From NCBI RefSeq assembly GCF_018320785.1, contig NC_054877.1:8169030-8233029 (forward strand): DNA of 64,000 nucleotides, written 5' to 3'. The position numbers and the translations under genes were made by a program. Shown here piece after piece: positions 10,859-23,719 of this stretch. Positions within the stretch are counted from its first letter, which is position 1; each line of letters opens with the position of its first letter. The notes beneath the pieces were generated by a model that saw nothing but the letters and a program-made list of their open reading frames with translations, searched no databases and was not told the origin of the DNA. Source of the DNA: Cheilinus undulatus (Eukaryota; Chordata; Actinopteri; Labriformes; Labridae).

Positions 10859-13800
10859 CTGAAAAAAACACAATTATTAGAAACTCTTGATGCTTTTTCT
10901 TTGCAGTTGACAAAATGAAGTGAAGCTGGTTTGATTTGGGTCTCACCTCTGTCTTGGCCCTCCGCCACTCGCCCATTGGCCCTGATTTAGTCAGAACTGG
11001 AAGAGATCGGATCATCATGAGAGCTCAAAATCAGTATTATTTATACACAAAAATGTGGGTAGCACTTTATTTTGATGGTCCCTAATTACCAAGTATTTTC
11101 ATAAAAATAAGGTGGTAATTACTGCCAGCAAGTTGGTATTTTACCAAGCAATAACTGTAATATTCAGGACATATTTACCTTGTATTAATGTACTGATTAT
11201 CAAGTAATTCCTTGTAATATTGTACAACTCTCGGGCAATTAGGTGGTATTTTACCCTAACTCTAACCTTTGTAATATTTTGGTAATTTTCTGGAAATTGA
11301 AACGTATTTTACCAAGTCATTTCTTAGAAATAAGATGATAATGTTCTATATAGGTTGCTTGATAATTTCTTTACTTTATTCGACTGTATTAAAGTGAGTC
11401 CTTTCTGAATAATTTTCAAGTCATTTTAGGGTTAAGGTTAGGAGGCATTTCAAGCTATTACTCGATAAGTAATACATTATCACTAGGTAAATACTTTCTT
11501 AACATTACCACATTTCTAATGACTACGGTAATTACCACCTTATTCTTTAGAAAATACAAGATAACTACACTTATTACTATACAATTACTGGGTAATTAGG
11601 GCCCACTAAAATAAAACGTTTCCAAAATTTGCACCTTTTTCTGCAGTGCCATTGAGATAAAATCCAGAAACATCACTTCTCTTTTGTTTTGTTTATAAAA
11701 AAAAAAAAAATCCATCATTTTATTTTATTTATTTACTTTTTTTTTTTTTGTAAAAGTCCAAAAACTATCCCCAGTCTTCCATGTTTCCTGTCTCTGGATG
11801 ATACATGGACAGGAATGGGAATTACAACCAGTGTTTCTTATACTGTACCAGTGGTTGAACTTCCACGTCATGTTACAGTAAAATTCACCAGCCTGCTGTA
11901 TGTCAAACTTACCCATAAAGGTTGTTATAGCCATGAACACAGTGGACGCCACCATCACGCTCCAAAGCAAACATCTGAAGTGAATAAACAAGTAGAAATA
12001 AAGAAGTTTAGTGCTGACTCAAACTTCTACATCTGGGAAAAACCTTGAATCCAAATAAAGATCCTATTTTCTAAACCAAGGTGCACGTTAGACAAATATA
12101 ACAGATTATTAAGAGCTATAAATATTCAGCTGAAGTTCCTTTGATGACCTCTAGAGGTATAAAACAAACTGTGGATGCAACTGTTTAATAAATGATGAAT
12201 GAAGTCATATCTACTCCCATCCTCACTTAAAAGCTTATCCATGACGCAGTCACCACAGCAAATCTTGATGCATGATCACAAGTATTTATACAAACTCAGC
12301 CAATCCGCGTCCAATCACTGCAACTTCTCTGGACTTTTCACCAACATCTTAGTCCCTGCACCCCCCTAGCCCCATGCAATAGCATCTGCATCCACAGACT
12401 TACTCCCTTGTGATTGGCTAACATGAGATATCAAACAAAAAGCCCACATCAGCAATGAAGAGTGTTACTGACAATTGTATCTGCATTTAAAATGCAAACA
12501 AGCAAAGTGTACAAGAGAACTTTGGCTGTCTTTGTAAGGCTACTTGTAGCACTAAAAGCAATTTAAAAGAATTTTGCAAGTTTATTTTGTACTGCAATGA
12601 TTGATATTTTCTGAAATGCTATCAGTAATGTAAAGCCTCAAAGCACTGAAAATTAACGTCATCTTTAAAAATTCACATCACAATGTATATTTTAGGCTGC
12701 AATAGTTCAGTTTAATTCAGTTCTTAGGAGACTTTTGATATCATGGATGTTATAAAATTACTGTTCCTTCAGCGCAGGGGTGTCCAAACTATGGCCTGAG
12801 GGCCAAATGAAGCCTGCGGCCCATTTTTGAATTCTAGAAATAAAATGAAATATGGCCCACATTTGTACATAAAGCTTGTGCTTGGCGGTACTTTTCTTTT
12901 TGCTTTCAGCACAAGGCAGTGCTTTTTTGTGACTAAATGAAGACAACACTGTAAATGAAAAACATATTAGCACCCAAAATAATAACAATAGTTTGATTTA
13001 TAACGCCCTGGTGGATTGAAAAGGCTAATACCAGTACCAATGCTGTTTTAGAGGCAGAGCCAGTAGTAGCCAGGGCCACCCAGGGCCCCCTGAAATCTGA
13101 TTGGTCTGCCTAATACCCTTGAAATGATTGGTTAATTGTATTATCAGCCATTAACTACCCTTTTAAGCATACCTAATCACTGAGCATGTCTTAACCATCA
13201 TAACATTGGTTTTACTAACTTAACTATCCCCAAGCTGAGGCATATAAACGTGGCCCCACCATCCTTATTTATTTTCATATGCAGCCCTCAAAGGAAAAAG
13301 TTTGGACACCCCTGCTTTGGGAGAGTTAACAAATACCAAGAGCAGTAAGATTTGCCTAAGTCCAAATAATTAAGAGAGCTGTTTTTGATGGATTCTCTCC
13401 TAAACATGGGACCAAAGTTAAGGATACTTATATTAGGATTATATATTATGGTATAAACAATAAATTCTTACCCTGAGTATAAAGCAGTGAAGATGAAGAT
13501 GGTGAAGATGAACAGGAGAAGGGCTTTCATTGTCAAACCTGAAACATAATTATGAATGAATACATGTCAACAAACAGACAAAAACAACAAAAACAGAAAT
13601 AATATTGATTCAATTAAGTTATTTTCCTAACTTCAACAATTGCCAAACGGTCAAACCAACAACTTCATCTTCTCTCGGGATTTTGTGGCAGAAAGCTCTA
13701 CGCTTTTACTACGAAATCACCAAAACTGCACTTCTTCTAATGTCCACTAGAGGCTAGATCCTTGAGTGAGTAACTCCCCATTGAGCTCCATGTTGTAACG

Positions 13801-16800
13801 CCCAACTTTACAGATGGATTTAACATAATTGCAGCCTTGGAAAAAAATATTTGCTAATTTCTCTCTTCAGGAAAACGACAGGCTATATTTTTAACTAATT
13901 TGTTAACATGATATTTAGTCATAAATTGAAGGGACCTTGGCCTCTTCCAGTGACGGTTGGGAGCTGCTACCTGTCTCCTAGGTGTCACCTTAACAAATTC
14001 AGTGAGTGTTTACATACACAGTTAAGCTGAGCTAGGTTTACAGTCGGATTAGGCTATTTAACAGGAGTACTGCCCTTGTCCCAGTATGCAAGCACAGCAG
14101 GGGAATCCATGACTCCACTTTGCTGGGTGGCAAAAGGCCCATACTCTCTTTCACCCAGCTGCTTGTGCTTGTAGCAGCTACCTGGCTGTACATCACCATG
14201 GATAAACTTATCAGATCTGTATATTTCGTGCAAACCCTACCATTTATTTTTGGTACAGAGGCAATTCATGCTATCCTCTTAGCATATGGTGATATCCAAA
14301 GGCAGAAAACATCATGACTTAAGTAATAGTCAGCGTGCTCTGTTTTGGAAAATTTAAAAAATGAGACTGAGAAAACACTCGAATAGTATGAAGTTTACAA
14401 CAACATGTAAACAAGTAGATCTAACCATCACTCACCTGTCTGTTCAGGTGAGGCCTGACAGCAGCAGGTGTTGGTGTAGAACACAGAGGGAGGCGGGACT
14501 TCAGAGAGGCCGCCAAGTGACTGAGTGAAGCGCTCCTTTGATTGACAGATCTCTGAGCAAATCTCCTCCTGGATGAGAAGCTTTTTGGGTGGCTCTTCTT
14601 TGTCAGGAGGCGGTGGGATCTCAGTTGGGTCTGAAAGAGAGAAGAAAAACATCCAAACTCTCCAGTTACAGAGCCTCACGAAAATAACTATCAACTTCTC
14701 AATAGTTCTGCTTCAGCCTGCAGTGAACAGTAAACACACTCCACCCAAGACTTCTCTGTGGGATATCATCCTGTTCTTGACTGGTTAATACTTCTCTGAC
14801 AACAAACAGAGAGCAAACCACTTCAAATACTAATATCCACACATCTTAGTGAAGATTCTGCACATTTATAATGAATCTGTTGACAAAGATTAGTGTCTAG
14901 CTGGACACAAAAACTAAGGAGGATAACAAGGAGATATGTGCTGAACTGATACCGACCATACGTGAAACTGCGGCTGTCGTCCAGCTCAGTGCTGTTCAAT
15001 CTGGTCCAGGATGGCTCATCCAGACGGGCCGAGCCCTCCTGACTGTTTCTGGTCCAGTCCAAGTCCTGGTCCTTGTCAAAGTCCCAGCTCTGGCTTTGGT
15101 TCTGTGCTGCCCCGAACACGCCTCTGAAGACATTTTCATCCAGCCAGGAGTGGCACGTCTCCGTCACATCGCTCAAGAGACGAGCCAGAGCGTTACGAGG
15201 ACGCCGCCTGCGCCTGAAAACCCTAGGACAAAAAAATCGACAGAGAAAGATCCTGAGGTTCATCCTGATCATGTTTTGGCTATCAATGGTGCATAGGCAT
15301 TAAAAAATTACTTATAAAGACTTTTTGAAATGTCAGTGAGGTTATCGTTGAGCTCTGTGGCTCTGGCTTTATTTTTAAGTCAACAAAATTCATTTGGCAC
15401 TTACGACAACTTACACTGTACAAAAAGTTTGGTGTCTGCTCTTACCTGACCAGGTTCTCCTTGTAGGACACGCTGGTTTTGCAGGGAGACAGCGACACGT
15501 TCCCCTCATTGTCCCAGGAGAAGCTGTCATCAGTGACGCTGTAGTATCCGTTGGTGAGGAGGCGTGGCGATCTTCGGCAGGAACACGGATCCCCGCCCTC
15601 AGCTGAGGAGTAGCAGACGTAGGAGGAGTCAGGCGACAGGAGAGATGTGTCGAGGCTGAAATTAAGAGTACATGACAGGAGTTAGTGTGCAGTGAATAGG
15701 TGTCAAACCTGTCAGTGACCTGACAGATACTGCAGGGGAGTGTCAAGTATAATCCAGAACAAATCTACAACGATACGAGCTGACTGAAGCTGTTTACAGA
15801 CACAAAAACCTTTCACACAACCATCAAAGGAACAACATTCTTACTGCAGAGCAAATCAGCATGTGTAAAAACATCCATGTCGATGAGTTTTTACCTCTGA
15901 CAGTGTTGATTGGAACGCAGCCTCCGTTTAATTGGTGAACCTGAAAGAAAGAAATCAGAAAAGCCTGTTATAGAAACCTTCCCACTCAGTTATCAAACAC
16001 GTGTCCTCTGCTGTAGCGCGGTGACTTTGTCTCTATATAAAGACGACTCCACTTTTATCAGCTTGAAGAGTCTGAGAGCGTTCCTGAGGTCGGCCTCAGG
16101 AAACCACTTGAGTAAGTTTACCCTGCTGAAAAGAGGTGACGTAAGGCTGATAACACTCTGCAGGAATGTGACACACAGAGAGCTCATTGTTCTGTCATTG
16201 TCAACCTCATCTGTGTAACTTATAGAGGGGTATTTAGAGAGTCTTTTTAAAACGGCCCGCAGCCGTGAGTGTGCCATGAAGAAGAAAGACGAGGCAACCA
16301 CTTGAGTCAACATTTGCTTATGCTCACTGCTGACAAGAGTTCATCCTGCAGGCTACTGTGGATGTTTTTATAATTTTAAGAAAACAACAACCCTTTTTCT
16401 ACTTTGGTATCTCCTGTGTAGCTTGTAGCATCATATGGGTTGATGCTGCACAGATTCAACAGTTTATGATAATACAGGAGTCGTTACAGCCGTATTTTGT
16501 AAAGAGTACCCTGTTCTGACAGCTTGTTTCCATTTACATATGTGACTGATGTTCATACTTCCCTAAGTACACAGATGATACCTCCTGGTGTGCAAAAAAG
16601 TGCACGTCATTATGAATAGATAGAAACTACCTGTAGCAGAGGGAAAGGAGAACTGTGTCTGTTTTTTTACCATTCAGTAGTTTGACACTATATTTGCCAA
16701 CCATTATTTCTTCATTGCATGCACAAGACAGGGATGCGGTCATACTTCCCTACAATTAAGGCACGCATTGAGATATGACTTTATATGTTAATAATTAAGT

Positions 16801-18167
16801 TTAATACACCAAGATTTCAACATTTTTCTGCAGCTTCATGCTGTCGATTATTAGCAGATTAGATTATATTGCAATATGGCATGCTGCAATTTACAAATCG
16901 CAGATGTTGCAATATTGCTTTCATTTGAAATATGTCAAAATACCAGTTTAATACATTCATTTTTGCAGCAGCAGAGATTTTATGCACATTATGCAAACAT
17001 TCAAGTGTCATTTTATTAGAATGGTTTACAAAAATGGACCTTTTTGTGTCTTATTTACTATTTTCTTCATTGAAACAAGTAAAATAAACCAATGATCCCT
17101 GTCCAATAAAGCAACTGATATCAAATTTGCAATATGAGCAAAAATAATTGCAATTTGATATCTTTTTTAATTGTTCTGCCCTGGTACATTCTAATACTGA
17201 TGAAGCTCAGCGTTAGTTCATGGAAGTCATACCCCCAGCCGCCTCCAAGCTCCAACAGTCAATCACAGCTCTCTCTTTCAACACAGCGGCCCATTTAAAT
17301 ATGACGTACTGCTCACTAATCCCTGATTGCATCAATGCTGATTCATCAAATCTTCACCTCCTCCACCTCAGCTGCCTCCTTTATAGCTTAAAGCTTGTTG
17401 CTCCCTCCTATTCAGATTCATGCTGCTATGGATTAATTGCTTCTGAATAATTTTATTGTTTTCAATATACACTCTCATAAATGTATCTATATATACGGGG
17501 GTTTTTAGCCATGCGCTCCCTGGAAAGTCGAAGCATGCTGCTTGGACTAACCCAGGGAGCATGTTTTGAGCAGAGCCTTTTCTGCCAAGTAAAACTGTAT
17601 CCGTTTTGCAATAAAATGATCAAGTGTATCATTAGAGTGTTCCTGACTAAATGTAGGTTATAACATGGAATGATTTATTACTTGACTTTGTTGAAAAATA
17701 CACAAGATGGGGAATCTAATAATAATTGCATTTCCAATTGCAATCACAATACCTGGGAAAAAAAATTGCAACTAGATTATTTTTGCCAATAGTTCAGCTC
17801 TAGTCAATATTGTTTTGTACCCCCGCACTCTATGCTGATGATTTGATTCATGGTAAGCCTTCACACATGCAGCTTTTAAAAAGACTTTCATATTTTAGAT
17901 TCAAAGGCAATATATTTATTTGCAGAGCTAAAATTTGTGCAAAAAATTAGAAATCTTTTTGAGGCTCTACAGGCAACCTAATTCAGATGAAAACTACTTT
18001 CTCACATTATTTCATACTTTGAAATTAGATGAAATTTCTGCAGACTCCTCAAACCAACAAAGAGCATCAGTTAGAATCAGGAGGTTCATGAATGTGCTGA
18101 GAAAAGACGTTTGTGATGTTGGAGCTGCTGACGTACTTGTAACGGCCCCGGAGAAGAACAGAGCCAT
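10835..18167 (-). CDS. tmem71: Transmembrane protein 71, complete gene (9 coding exons)
   Basis: Joining 18167-18137, 15940-15895, 15655-15446, 15222-14957, 14630-14436, 13538-13472, 11974-11913, 10996-10947 and 10858-10835 gives an open frame of 951 bases (316 residues; human TMEM71 is about 295). All introns are GT-AG and all phases agree. Residues 52-64 read CRRSPRLLTNGYY, followed by TDDSF, SYKENLVRVFRR and CHSW, which match the conserved core of vertebrate TMEM71. A proline-rich patch (about 185-193) precedes two adjacent hydrophobic segments (about 255-271 and 273-291) and a short polar tail ending DITSRNE. The family forms a small membrane protein of unknown biochemical role. Exons carry far more G and C than the introns. 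The gene is head to head with dnaaf11, as in human. The identification rests on motif recall. Confidence 0.94.
10947..10996 (-). CDS. tmem71: tmem71 coding exon 8
   Basis: 50 bases between TCTTCCAG and GTGAGA encode VLTKSGPMGEWRRAKTE, a basic segment right after the second helix. Confidence 0.85.
11058..11622. mobile_element. Miniature inverted-repeat element in tmem71 intron 7
   Basis: The left end GGTAGCACTTTATTTTGATG, then GTCCCTAATTACC, is mirrored at the right end, which read backwards is GGAAACGTTTTATTTTAGTG and then GGCCCTAATTACC. The interior is AT-rich with many GGTAATTA and TTACCA motifs and no coding sequence. This end type is frequent in fish genomes. Confidence 0.7.
11913..11974 (-). 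CDS. tmem71: tmem71 coding exon 7 (second membrane segment)
   Basis: 62 bases between CACTTCAG and GTAAGT encode CLLWSVMVASTVFMAITTFM, the second hydrophobic helix. The phase joins exon 6 through a split glycine codon. Confidence 0.9.
12775..13314. mobile_element. hAT-type miniature element in tmem71 intron 6
   Basis: Inverted ends CAGGGGTGTCCAAACTATGG and, read backwards from 13314, CAGGGGTGTCCAAACTTTTT. The subterminal GGCCCA and GCCCTCA motifs are typical of this hAT non-autonomous group. The expected 8-bp duplication is too eroded to confirm. The interior (about 13050-13090, CCAGGGCCACCCAGG) has no coding frame. Confidence 0.75.
13472..13538 (-). CDS. tmem71: tmem71 coding exon 6 (first membrane segment)
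   Basis: 67 bases between TGTTTCAG and GTAAGA encode GLTMKALLLFIFTIFIFTAL and YSG, an obvious transmembrane helix. Confidence 0.9.
13741..14330. repeat. Interspersed repeat in tmem71 intron 5
   Basis: The block GTAACTCCCCATTGAGCTCC, then ATGTTGTAACGCCCAACTTT and TTTCTCTCTTCAGGA, is familiar from a repeat common in fish genomes. I cannot assign its class. The open frame at 14120-14317 inside it shows no known domain. Confidence 0.4.
14436..14630 (-). CDS. tmem71: tmem71 coding exon 5
   Basis: 195 bases with acceptor CTCTTTCAG and donor ACAG|GTGAGT. It encodes the proline-rich DPTEIPPPPDKEEPPKK and the linker up to the first membrane segment, with a CCCQ cluster that could be lipid-modified (inference). 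Confidence 0.9.
14631..14956. other. tmem71 intron 4, nothing recognised
   Basis: The intron lies between coding exons 4 and 5, with no repeat or conserved block seen. Confidence 0.4.
14957..15222 (-). CDS. tmem71: tmem71 coding exon 4
   Basis: 266 bases with acceptor GTCCTAG. It begins RVFRRRRRPRNALARLL and includes CHSWLDENVFRG, then an acidic, Asp-, Ser- and Trp-containing region. The donor is the weaker TATG|GTCGGT, chosen because only it keeps the frame into the next exon. Confidence 0.88.
15446..15655 (-). CDS. tmem71: tmem71 coding exon 3
   Basis: 210 bases with acceptor AATTTCAG and donor CAG|GTAAGA. It holds the most conserved family block (RRSPRLLTNGYY, TDDSF, TSVSYKENLV). This exon identifies the gene. 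Confidence 0.95.
15895..15940 (-). CDS. tmem71: tmem71 coding exon 2
   Basis: A 46-base exon between TTTCTTTCAG and GTAAAA encodes SSPIKRRLRSNQHCQ, a basic stretch. Its phase matches both neighbours. It is too short for an ORF search to show. Confidence 0.85.
16850..17803. repeat. ATTGCAA-rich miniature-element remains in tmem71 intron 1
   Basis: Segments at 16850-17186 and 17718-17803 carry the ATTGCAAT, AATTGCAATTTGATAT and GTTCTGCCCTGG motifs of eroded hAT-like elements whose ends read roughly CAGGGCAGAACAATT. The 17220-17660 stretch between them includes CATTTAAATATGACGTAC and may be a second repeat. Limits are approximate. Confidence 0.4.
18137..18167 (-). CDS. tmem71: tmem71 coding exon 1
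   Basis: It encodes MALFFSGAVT plus one base, with donor GTACGT. The acceptor TTTCACAG upstream puts the exon start at 18198, so 18168-18198 is 5' UTR. The split codon A|GT gives serine with exon 2. Confidence 0.8.
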
Positions 18168-18198
18168 GTTTGTCTGCAGCCGAGGGTCTTCTGTGGAT
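18168..18198 (-). other. tmem71: tmem71 5' UTR part of coding exon 1
   Basis: 31 bases between acceptor TTTCACAG and the ATG; no upstream ATG in frame. Confidence 0.6.
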
Positions 18199-20279
18199 CT
18201 GTGAAAGACATCAGAAACACGACACCAGCAGTCAGAAACACACCCACTTTTTTCATAGTCAACAGATTCATGAGAAGACGGAGAGCAGCAGAGTGAGGGC
18301 ATATCTCTATGTTCTCTCTGACTTCCTGTGTGTCTGCTGTTTGCTTTATCTAACTTTCCTGACTGAGCCACCAGTGGAAACAAACTATAGATAACTCTAC
18401 ACAGCCTCCACACATGTGGGACATTTGTCAAAACATTGGTTAAAAACTTTAAATCTTTTGCTCAAAGTTCTGCAGAAATCCTGTATAAATAGATATCCCC
18501 ATAAAACAAGTTTCACCGAAACTTAGTACCATTAAAAATGCCCCTACAGGCCTGGAATCATCTGGAATTGCAGCATTTTTCTGTCACATGCATTTTTTAA
18601 AAATCATGGATGTAACCGTAAAACAATGAAGAATCTGCACAAATACTGACAATGTGAATCAATCTGAACACATTCATGGCAATAGTCTTGCATCCCTGTT
18701 TTGCTGAGTTATTGCAGCTTGAGCTACTCTGCTGCAACATGTTTTTACATTTCTTTCATTTGTTTAATATTTTAATTGCTGAAGCTAATTTGCCGTGCTG
18801 ATCTGGTTGCAAAGACTGTTTCACCTCTTGAAAATCTTTGGTATGCTGTAGTTCATTTTTACTTTCCAGCATCTCTACCTGGTTGAAGCTTGCAGGGATA
18901 GGACAACCTATGCATACTTCAGTATGCCAGCTTTGTTTACATTTTTCTGCTAGCATACTTGGGTGTTTTAAACCTTGAACATGTGCTTATCAAGGAAACA
19001 GACAGACCAGATCTATAACTAAAACTCATCAGGACTGGGAGGCTCATTTTAAGCATTCTTCTGCTTCAGGTGACTGATTGAAATCCCTCACCGTGATACA
19101 TGACAATGCAGTAAACAAATACGGAGGACAACAGGAGTTGGTAACCATTTTTGGACATTTTTTACAAATAATTCATTAAGAAAAAAGGGAAAACCTTTGA
19201 TTAGGTCATGAAAACCATGTAAACACGAGCTATACGTGTTATAGAGCAAGCAGGGATGGAGCAAACAAAATCTTTCATGTGACAATGCAAAGGGTGGATG
19301 CGTGCTCAGCTGTCCTCAGGGTTCAACAGGATATTGGACTGAAATATTAAGCATGTTTAATATTTATGATTAGAAATCAGTGCAGCCCAAAAGTCCCTCT
19401 GCACAGACTGGATCACTCTAAACTCATCTGACACCACAGTAACAGGTGGAAAGATAATCTTCTTAACCAGCAAGAAATCTGGGCTTTCCTTAGATTTTAG
19501 GAGCAGGGAATTAGGCTGTGAATCAGACTGATTATCTTGTAATGTATACTCCATTACTGTTAGTAATTGTTAATCATCTCCACGCAGACTTCAGCCCTGA
19601 GGTGGGAGAACTCTACTGTTTTTGTCCCAGTGTGTTGTTGAGTTTTTCCACCAAAAATGCAAAAAGTTCCATGAGATGTAATGTGATAGAAACACAAAAC
19701 CTGCCAGTGTAACTGGAAATCCCACGCATTACCACCCTGAGAAATATGAACCCCACTGGCCTTATGGTAGCACTGTATTAAGTAAAGATAAATACATTTC
19801 TGAAAAGCTGCGCCTCTGGCACACTAAGTTGGATTAACTTGAAATTTGACACACTGGTCCAGAGCAGTCTGCTTTCAAAAGACCTGACCATCCCCCCAAT
19901 GGACTGTGTGCAATGTTGGATTTCTTTTTTTTTAAATCATAATTTTACATCTTCTCTTAAATTACAGGTCTGATTGGTACCAAACACACCGTGGACTCTC
20001 TTTGAATGAAGCTTTTAAAAGTTGTACAAGACTTGTTGATTTTTAATTTTCTTTAGGGGTTACTTTGGGTAAGTCAGGGCTTTAGGCAGGGTGGGAAACT
20101 CAAAGACAATACTTGTAGTCATCAAACATCTTAGAACATTTCTTCAGAGTGACACTGGGAACAATTCTACAAGCTTTGGTAAAGTTAACAGTGTGGATGG
20201 CCACACTGAACTAAACCATTAGGAAAGTAAAGTCAAACTTCAAAGCAAAGCTATGATATACAAAAATTTCAGGATACCA
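18199..20279. other. tmem71 5' intron, nothing recognised
   Basis: Mostly unique AT-rich sequence. Short open frames are random. Confidence 0.4.
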
Positions 20280-21345
20280 GAAAAAAAAGGAAGAAAGTGA
20301 GAACTTTATGGAAAATATTTAATAATCATGAAAAGAGGCACAAAAGCGAAAAAATGAACAAGAAGTGGCAAAAATTGGATAAAACTAGCAAGAAAAAGAT
20401 TTAAGGTGGTAGAAAGAAGTAACAGACGGGCAAAAAATAGCAAAAGTGGCAAAGATGGGTGAAAAGGAGGCACGAATGGGTCAAAAGTGGCAAAAACAAC
20501 AAAAAAAAAAAAAAAGGTTGAAAGGGGCAAATAAGTAGTTAAATGGATCAAAAAAAGGCAAAACAATGTCAATGAAGGGGTAAAAGTGGCAAAAAGGTTA
20601 AAAGGGTTCAGAGGGGCAAAAAAGCAGTAAAAAATGGGTCAGAAGTAGCAACAAAGGGTAAGAGTGGCCAAAAAGGATTCAAATGTAGCAAAAATGAAGA
20701 AATAAGAGAGTGGCAAATGAAGTAGCAAAATGTTGCCAAAATTGGTAAAACTGAGCAAAAAATTGGCAAAAAGAGGCAAAAATTAGTAAAAAAATTGTTT
20801 AAAATAGGTTAAATATTACAAAATGAAGTTAAAGCAGTGGAAAAGATGAACAAAAAGCTGCAAAGATATCTTAAAAGTGGTAAAATAAGGGCAAAAAAGT
20901 GGCAGAAATGTGTTAAAACAGACAAAAAAGGGTTAAAGGGGGCAATAAAAGTAAAAGTGGGTCCAAGTGGCAAAAAAGTGTCAAAAATGGGCTAAAGCTG
21001 GCAAACATGGGCAAAAAACAGCACAAATTGTTTAATGGGGCAATAAAAGTAGCAAAAATTGGTAAAAGTGGCAAAATGTAGCAAAATAGGTTCAAAGGAG
21101 GCAAAAATTGAAGAAAAGTTGTAAAAATTAGTTAAAAGGGGCAAAACAGTAGCAAAAATTCGTGAAATGTTGCAAAAATCGATCCAAGTGGCAAAAAAGT
21201 GTCAGAAATGGGCAAAAGGCCAAAAGCTGGATGAAAGCTGTACAAAAGGGCCAAAAACAGCACAAATTGATTAAAAGTGGCAACAAGAAGTGGCAAAAAT
21301 ACCACAGAAAAAGGTGGAAAAAGTGGTTTAACAGGTAAAAATGGC
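20280..21345. repeat. Degenerate purine-rich array (GGCAAAAA type)
   Basis: For over 1 kb the plus strand is nearly all A and G, built from loose repeats such as AAAAGTGGCAAAAATGGGTC. No fixed period holds for long. The minus strand reads as Leu/Phe/Pro-rich open frames (20306-20572, 20913-21104, 21132-21470), which are artefacts of this composition. Such strand asymmetry can favour unusual DNA structures (inference). Confidence 0.8.
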
Positions 21346-22971
21346 ACGAATAAATAATTTAGGCTAAACATTAGAACCCATCTGAAGCATGACACACTTT
21401 TCAGCTCAAAAATGAGGTAACTGTTCATCATGATGCAGGCATCATTGCTACTGATCCAACTAACATGCATTGATACATCAATAAATCACAGCTGGGGAGG
21501 GCTCATTCTCTGGGTTTGTCAGCGGCCCAGCCTACTCTGTGGCCTGTATCTTCTACGTCAGATGTTTTGCTGCTCTGGTTGGCCTGTAATGAATGTGACA
21601 GACAGGACATTTGTCCAATCACCCTTTGAGTTTTTCTTCATCTTCTCCAGTTTGAGAAAAAACATGACCTCCCTGTGCCACTGGGAAAAGAAAAGACTCT
21701 TGGAAGAGCTCCAATGCAACCGTTTGGTACATCTAGCTCTGAGAGATTTCACTGCAATAGTTTGTTTTTGCTTTGCATTTAGAAAAAATGTTTCAGTGGG
21801 GACAACAAAGATAGCCGTATGAGAGCATGGCCATAGTTTTCAAATATCCATCCATGGAGCTTTACACTTGTGGACACAAGAAAAACATTTAGCTGAGACT
21901 GCAGGGAGTGTTACGAGCTCTGCAACAGATGTTTGAAACATCTGAATACATAACAGGAAGACTAGGTTAGAAAGACGAGGCCTGCGGTACCTGAAGTTTT
22001 ATGAGGCTAAACTGAGCACAAGTTGTGTCTATCTATGGCTGCCTTCCAGCTTCACTCTTATCTCTGTCCACAGCTCTTGCTCTTTTGAGTTTCTTCTGAA
22101 AGATTCTGCCTTTCCCAAACATGAGCTATAGGGTGTTACCCAGATGGATGTGAAATATATCCCACGCCTTAGATATGTAGAAGACTATCTGCCATGTCAG
22201 GTTAGCTCTGGAAGCAATCAAAACCTGAAGTGTCATGTTGGTTGGGGAAATGGCCTAACATATATTTGCTCATAACTCATAATTCCCGGGATCTATCCTG
22301 ATTAAACTCACTGCAGACATCCTGAGCTGTATTTTTAAACATGCAAACCTCATTTCATTCAAATCTGATGAAGGGAAGAAAAATGGCACACTTGAGTGTG
22401 CTGTTATTGAAATGCTGCAGGCTTCGTGATGATGACATTAATATTTGATTGTTCTTACTCGCTTCAAACAGAATTAAATTCACTGGAGTGGTGTTTAACT
22501 TCTGAAACTCACTTACTGCAATTTGTGATTTATAGGGCTGGAACATTGTCACTTGTGGCTGTATAATTAAAATGAATTACAATGGCAATATCATAGAAAA
22601 ATTAAACTAGACTCATTTAAACTTGTAGTGCTGCAAGCCGCAAAAGCAACAATAAGGATGGAGATGATGAACAATTATCATCTGAAGACTAGGCGTTATT
22701 TTTGGGGCTTCACATTCTGGGTAAAATCCAATCAGAAAACAGAATGAAACCTTTCCTCAGAAACTTCAGCTCCTCAGATACCCCGTCTTCCTGATCTGCT
22801 CCCCATTAACTCAATAAAGCTCAGACACTTCAGTTAATCCCTGCAGAGCTAATCAGAGCCCTCCTGGGATTAACTGAATTAAGACTCTCTGAGCTAACAT
22901 AACTCTAATCCAGACGGATCAGAAGAAGTACAGAGTATTTATAAAGACACACTAAAGTTTTTCAGACTCAC
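21346..22971. other. tmem71 5' intron, nothing recognised
   Basis: No exon signals with supporting phase or conservation, and no clear repeat ends. Confidence 0.4.
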
Positions 22972-23056
22972 GGTCAAACTTTTCTCCTGCTCAGAAGTTG
23001 TCTTCAGCGGTGGGTGAAGCCTTTTCGTGTTGTGGTTCTCTCACATCCTCAGCAGC
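22972..23056 (-). other. tmem71: Likely internal 5' UTR exon of tmem71
   Basis: On the minus strand a strong pyrimidine tract (CTTCTGCTTTTTTTTCTCAG) precedes 85 bases that end GACC|GTGAGT, an excellent donor. The exon contains only a minimal ATG-TGA. It lies between the coding exons and the putative promoter at 27.1 kb. Not confirmed by transcripts. Confidence 0.45.
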
Positions 23057-23719
23057 CTGAGAAAAAAAAGCAGAAGAAGAGAAGAAAAACAAAAGGGCTG
23101 TGACTCTGAGCTCATGTTTCCTGTTAACCCCGTGTGCGCTGGCAGAGTTAACTCAGAAGACTCAGTTTTGAGTTCAGTCAGAGGTGGAGTCACATGGTTC
23201 TCCCTGTGAGTTCATGAGGACAAGAAAGCAGAGGACACTGAGACATCAGAGGCAGTGAGACATCAGCAGAGATTAGCAGCTATCTTTGTGTCTGACTCCT
23301 GTTTTGCATTATGACGCTGCTTCACTTTTAGCCTGGACAGATCACAGCAGGGGCGATCGGCGCTGCAGGATGAGCCTTAGACAATCAGGTTTAAGAAAAT
23401 GACTGCAAGAACACTGAACAACATCACTGAAAAATAAAGTTACAACCTGTGGTGACACATAAAGATGTTTAATAGACTAGGTCTTGGCATGTAAAAACTT
23501 GGGCCAAATTTTTGTACACATGTTGGGCTGTAATAACTGGTAGAAAGAGCTGGACGGTAATGGGAGAGGTTAGTTCAAGTTCCTGATACATCATCAGTAG
23601 TCACTGACAGTTTTTTGTAAACAGACATGACGACAAAACCAGACATTTCTACTAGAGAGTGTTTTTTAAAGATGCTAATACACTGACTCAAACAACGATG
23701 GAAGAACCCCAGGTTCTAT

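Noticed and set aside
14823-15272. 149-codon open frame as a gene of its own
   Set aside because: Only 14957-15222 is coding, as tmem71 exon 4; the rest reads into the introns.
20306-21470. Leu/Phe/Pro-rich open frames on the minus strand
   Set aside because: Products of the purine-rich array; no start context, domains or splice support.
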